A stretch of 64,000 bases of DNA from Myxococcales bacterium. Its GTDB lineage: Bacteria; Myxococcota_A; UBA9160; UBA4427. Under the pieces are notes generated by a model. The model was not told the origin of the DNA. It made no database searches and saw only the letters and a list, made by a program, of their open reading frames with translations. Shown here in pieces: positions 62,615 to 64,000 of the stretch. The stretch is taken from assembly GCA_012960035.1 (NCBI GenBank), contig DUBZ01000013.1, positions 107,120 through 171,119 on the forward strand. The letters run 5' to 3'. A program made the translations under genes and the position numbers. Position 1 is the first letter of the stretch. Each line of letters opens with the position of its first letter.

Positions 62615-63636
62615 GGATTGCGGGCCGGGGCTTCGGCCATCTCGCGCATGAGGTCTTCTTTCGAGAGTGGGTCGTGCGTCTTGACTGACAAGTAAACAAG
62701 GCCGCCGACCCCAGCTTGTAAAAATTGATAGACGAGCACGAGGTTGAATAAGTCGGCGCCACGATCCGATCCCAATAGGGTGAAGATCGCGAGAAACGCG
62801 GCGTGACCAGTTCCGATGCCCGCAGGCCCGATCGGAATGGCGGCGACAAGCATGCCAACTGGGACCACGACAAAGAGCGCCGCAGTGGGAATCCCATCGA
62901 GCGCAATGGCTTGCACGTAACAAATCCACGCGCCGACCAAGAAGCCGTGCGCGACAACCGACACCGCGATACTTGTAAGCGTCACCCTGCGTTTGTCGTG
63001 ATAGACACGAACACCTTCGTAAATTCGCAGTGGTCCCCCGACGAAAGAAAAGCGGCTGGTGAAATACCGAAGGACGCGAAGTATGGGGTCGTGAGCTTCG
63101 CGAATTGCAAGAAGCGCGATGTAAAAGGCCGTGACGAAGCTCGCGACAGCGAGCACGGCCACGATGATGGGGGTGCCGAGCATTGCCGACCAGTCGCCGC
63201 CCGTGCTCATGCCCAAGCCGAGCGCCAAGGTCGCCAGAACAATCAACCCCGACATGCCGACAACGCGATCGAAGAGAATCGAACTTACGACGCCAGAGGT
63301 ATGGCCCGGAACGGCTCGCACCACGTAATACCCTTTTACGAGGTCGCCACTCAAAGAGCCCGGCAAGAAGATGTTGAAGAACATCCCAATCAACGCAGTC
63401 TGCAGTGTTTTTCGAAAGCGGATCGGAACGCCCTGTGCGCGAATTAAGGTGTGCCAGCGGACGACGGCGATCATGGTGGTGCACGTCATGCACCCCCAAC
63501 CCGCGACGACCCAAGGCCAACGCGAGATTGCGGTCTCGATCGAAGCCAGTGAAAGGAAGTCTTGGCTGATCAGCAGGGCGAAGATGCCGACCGTAAATAG
63601 CAGCTTGGCGGCGGTGATGAGGTGCGTGCGGAGCAA
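62611..63636 (-). CDS. Flippase-like membrane protein (UPF0104/lysylphosphatidylglycerol synthetase-type)
   Basis: 341-residue integral membrane protein with about eight helices. TLQTALIGMFFNIFLPGSLSGD is the hallmark, shared with AglD/LPG synthetase-type flippase-like domains; DRVVGMSGL and GPAGIGTGHAAFL are further family segments. Possible roles are lipid or polysaccharide translocation; the substrate is unknown. Starts 85 bases after the partial gene that begins at the window end. Confidence 0.78.
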   Translation of the reverse strand: MLRTHLITAAKLLFTVGIFALLISQDFLSLASIETAISRWPWVVAGWGCMTCTTMIAVVRWHTLIRAQGVPIRFRKTLQTALIGMFFNIFLPGSLSGDLVKGYYVVRAVPGHTSGVVSSILFDRVVGMSGLIVLATLALGLGMSTGGDWSAMLGTPIIVAVLAVASFVTAFYIALLAIREAHDPILRVLRYFTSRFSFVGGPLRIYEGVRVYHDKRRVTLTSIAVSVVAHGFLVGAWICYVQAIALDGIPTAALFVVVPVGMLVAAIPIGPAGIGTGHAAFLAIFTLLGSDRGADLFNLVLVYQFLQAGVGGLVYLSVKTHDPLSKEDLMREMAEAPARNP

Positions 63637-63721
63637 GCCACTGCCTTCTTGGGGGTGGAGCTTAGGGGGTTGAGATGGTGTTGGGCCCTGGTCGTTTGGG
63701 ACGGTGCCCGGGTGTCAAAAC

Positions 63722-64000
63722 TTATGGGCGCTCGTACGGATTCGGATTGTCGCCCGGCGGGATAAGTGTGTAGTCTTTCAAACGTCGCAGCTCTTCTTCG
63801 GTGGGGTAGACCTTCTCGCGCTCGAGCAATTTTTCGAGTTCCGATTGCACGACGGGTTTCCAGGGCACGGTTGCTATGGCGAGCTCCCCCGGACTCGGTG
63901 TCGGGGGAGTATCGTCGACGTTCTGCGCCAACGATACCGGGTCTACTTCGTCAATCGGCGGCGGGATGAAGGGGCGGACCGCCCCGTAAAAGAGCCGACC
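63722..64000 (-). CDS. Hypothetical protein, 5' truncated by window edge
   Basis: The frame stays open to base 64000. The visible end is 92 residues, proline-rich with charged helix LEKLLEREKVYPTEEELRRLKDYT, and no clear membrane helix in the visible part. It would be upstream of the flippase-like gene on the same strand. An internal TTG at 63931 could be a start, but the upstream sequence looks coding. I do not recognise it. Confidence 0.5.
   Translation of the reverse strand, partial: GRLFYGAVRPFIPPPIDEVDPVSLAQNVDDTPPTPSPGELAIATVPWKPVVQSELEKLLEREKVYPTEEELRRLKDYTLIPPGDNPNPYERP

Noticed and set aside
1-64000. CRISPR array, tRNA, rRNA or prophage
   Set aside because: No regularly spaced repeats, no cloverleaf tRNA-like pattern noticed, no 16S/23S motifs, and no phage structural genes. 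A covariance-model search would be more certain than reading by eye.
1-64000. A complete defence system
   Set aside because: The Lhr helicase, DEDDh exonuclease and MoxR/VWA genes can occur in defence islands, but they are far apart, have ordinary neighbours, and lack mobile-element context.

Overview
The window looks like chromosomal DNA of an environmental Gram-negative bacterium of moderately high GC content. Lipopolysaccharide core genes (Kdo-kinase family, two heptosyltransferases, heptose-7-phosphate kinase) show an outer membrane. A yicC - remA(DUF370) - gmk - rel block and many acyl-CoA genes suggest one of the lineages formerly called Deltaproteobacteria (Myxococcota, Desulfobacterota or Binatota-like). 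That placement is inference; no rRNA or tRNA gene was seen. Genes are dense, with many ATGA/GTGA/TAATG stop-start overlaps and several GTG or TTG starts.

Layout. 0-16.8 kb: partial agmatine deiminase; a four-gene frdABCD-type fumarate reductase/succinate dehydrogenase operon; a DHH phosphoesterase; pabB with a HAD phosphatase; a PanE-like reductase; an acyl-CoA carboxylase pair with an unusually long biotin carboxylase-BCCP subunit, followed by an alpha-methylacyl-CoA racemase; a Cof-type HAD and an SPFH protein. 16.8-26.4 kb: MATE, TesB and CDF genes on the minus strand; a MoxR ATPase/VWA pair; a DEDDh exonuclease; an NfeD-like membrane protein; a TetR regulator and an Smr protein. 26.4-33 kb: a loose stretch with gene remnants (GNAT, RND exporter, GFA paralogue) among an RNA helicase, DUF2164, GFA, a DUF1214-like lipoprotein and a flavoprotein. 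33-48 kb: an M20 peptidase, D-aminoacylase-like amidohydrolase, Rieske oxygenase plus Rieske ferredoxin, truncated NnrU, MFS transporter, molybdopterin oxidoreductase, a 1444-residue Lhr-type helicase and a double-hotdog thioesterase. 48-64 kb: enoyl-CoA hydratase, a tiny PEP-CTERM-like protein, the mtnP-apt-doxX operon, Kdo kinase, and a long plus-strand run of LPS/glycosyltransferase genes, hldA, yicC, remA, gmk, rel and a second glycosyltransferase, ending with a flippase-like membrane protein.

How the parts fit. Acyl-CoA chemistry recurs (carboxylase, racemase, TesB and hotdog thioesterases, enoyl-CoA hydratase), consistent with lipid or branched-chain acyl catabolism. MtnP and Apt form a methylthioadenosine/adenine salvage pair. 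The 53-63 kb block joins envelope sugar synthesis to nucleotide (Gmk) and stringent-response (Rel) functions.

The most unusual items are non-coding or degraded. An 83-bp repeat occurs twice with one mismatch, and in both copies supplies the TAG stop codon of a convergent gene; a diverged third relative is present. A MITE-like element of about 166 bp lies near 52.9 kb. A direct-plus-inverted repeat near 38.3 kb looks like a template-switch product. There are several pseudogenes and a 67-residue protein that is almost only a signal peptide plus a PEP-CTERM-like sorting tail. I did not find a CRISPR array, prophage, intact transposon or convincing new defence system.
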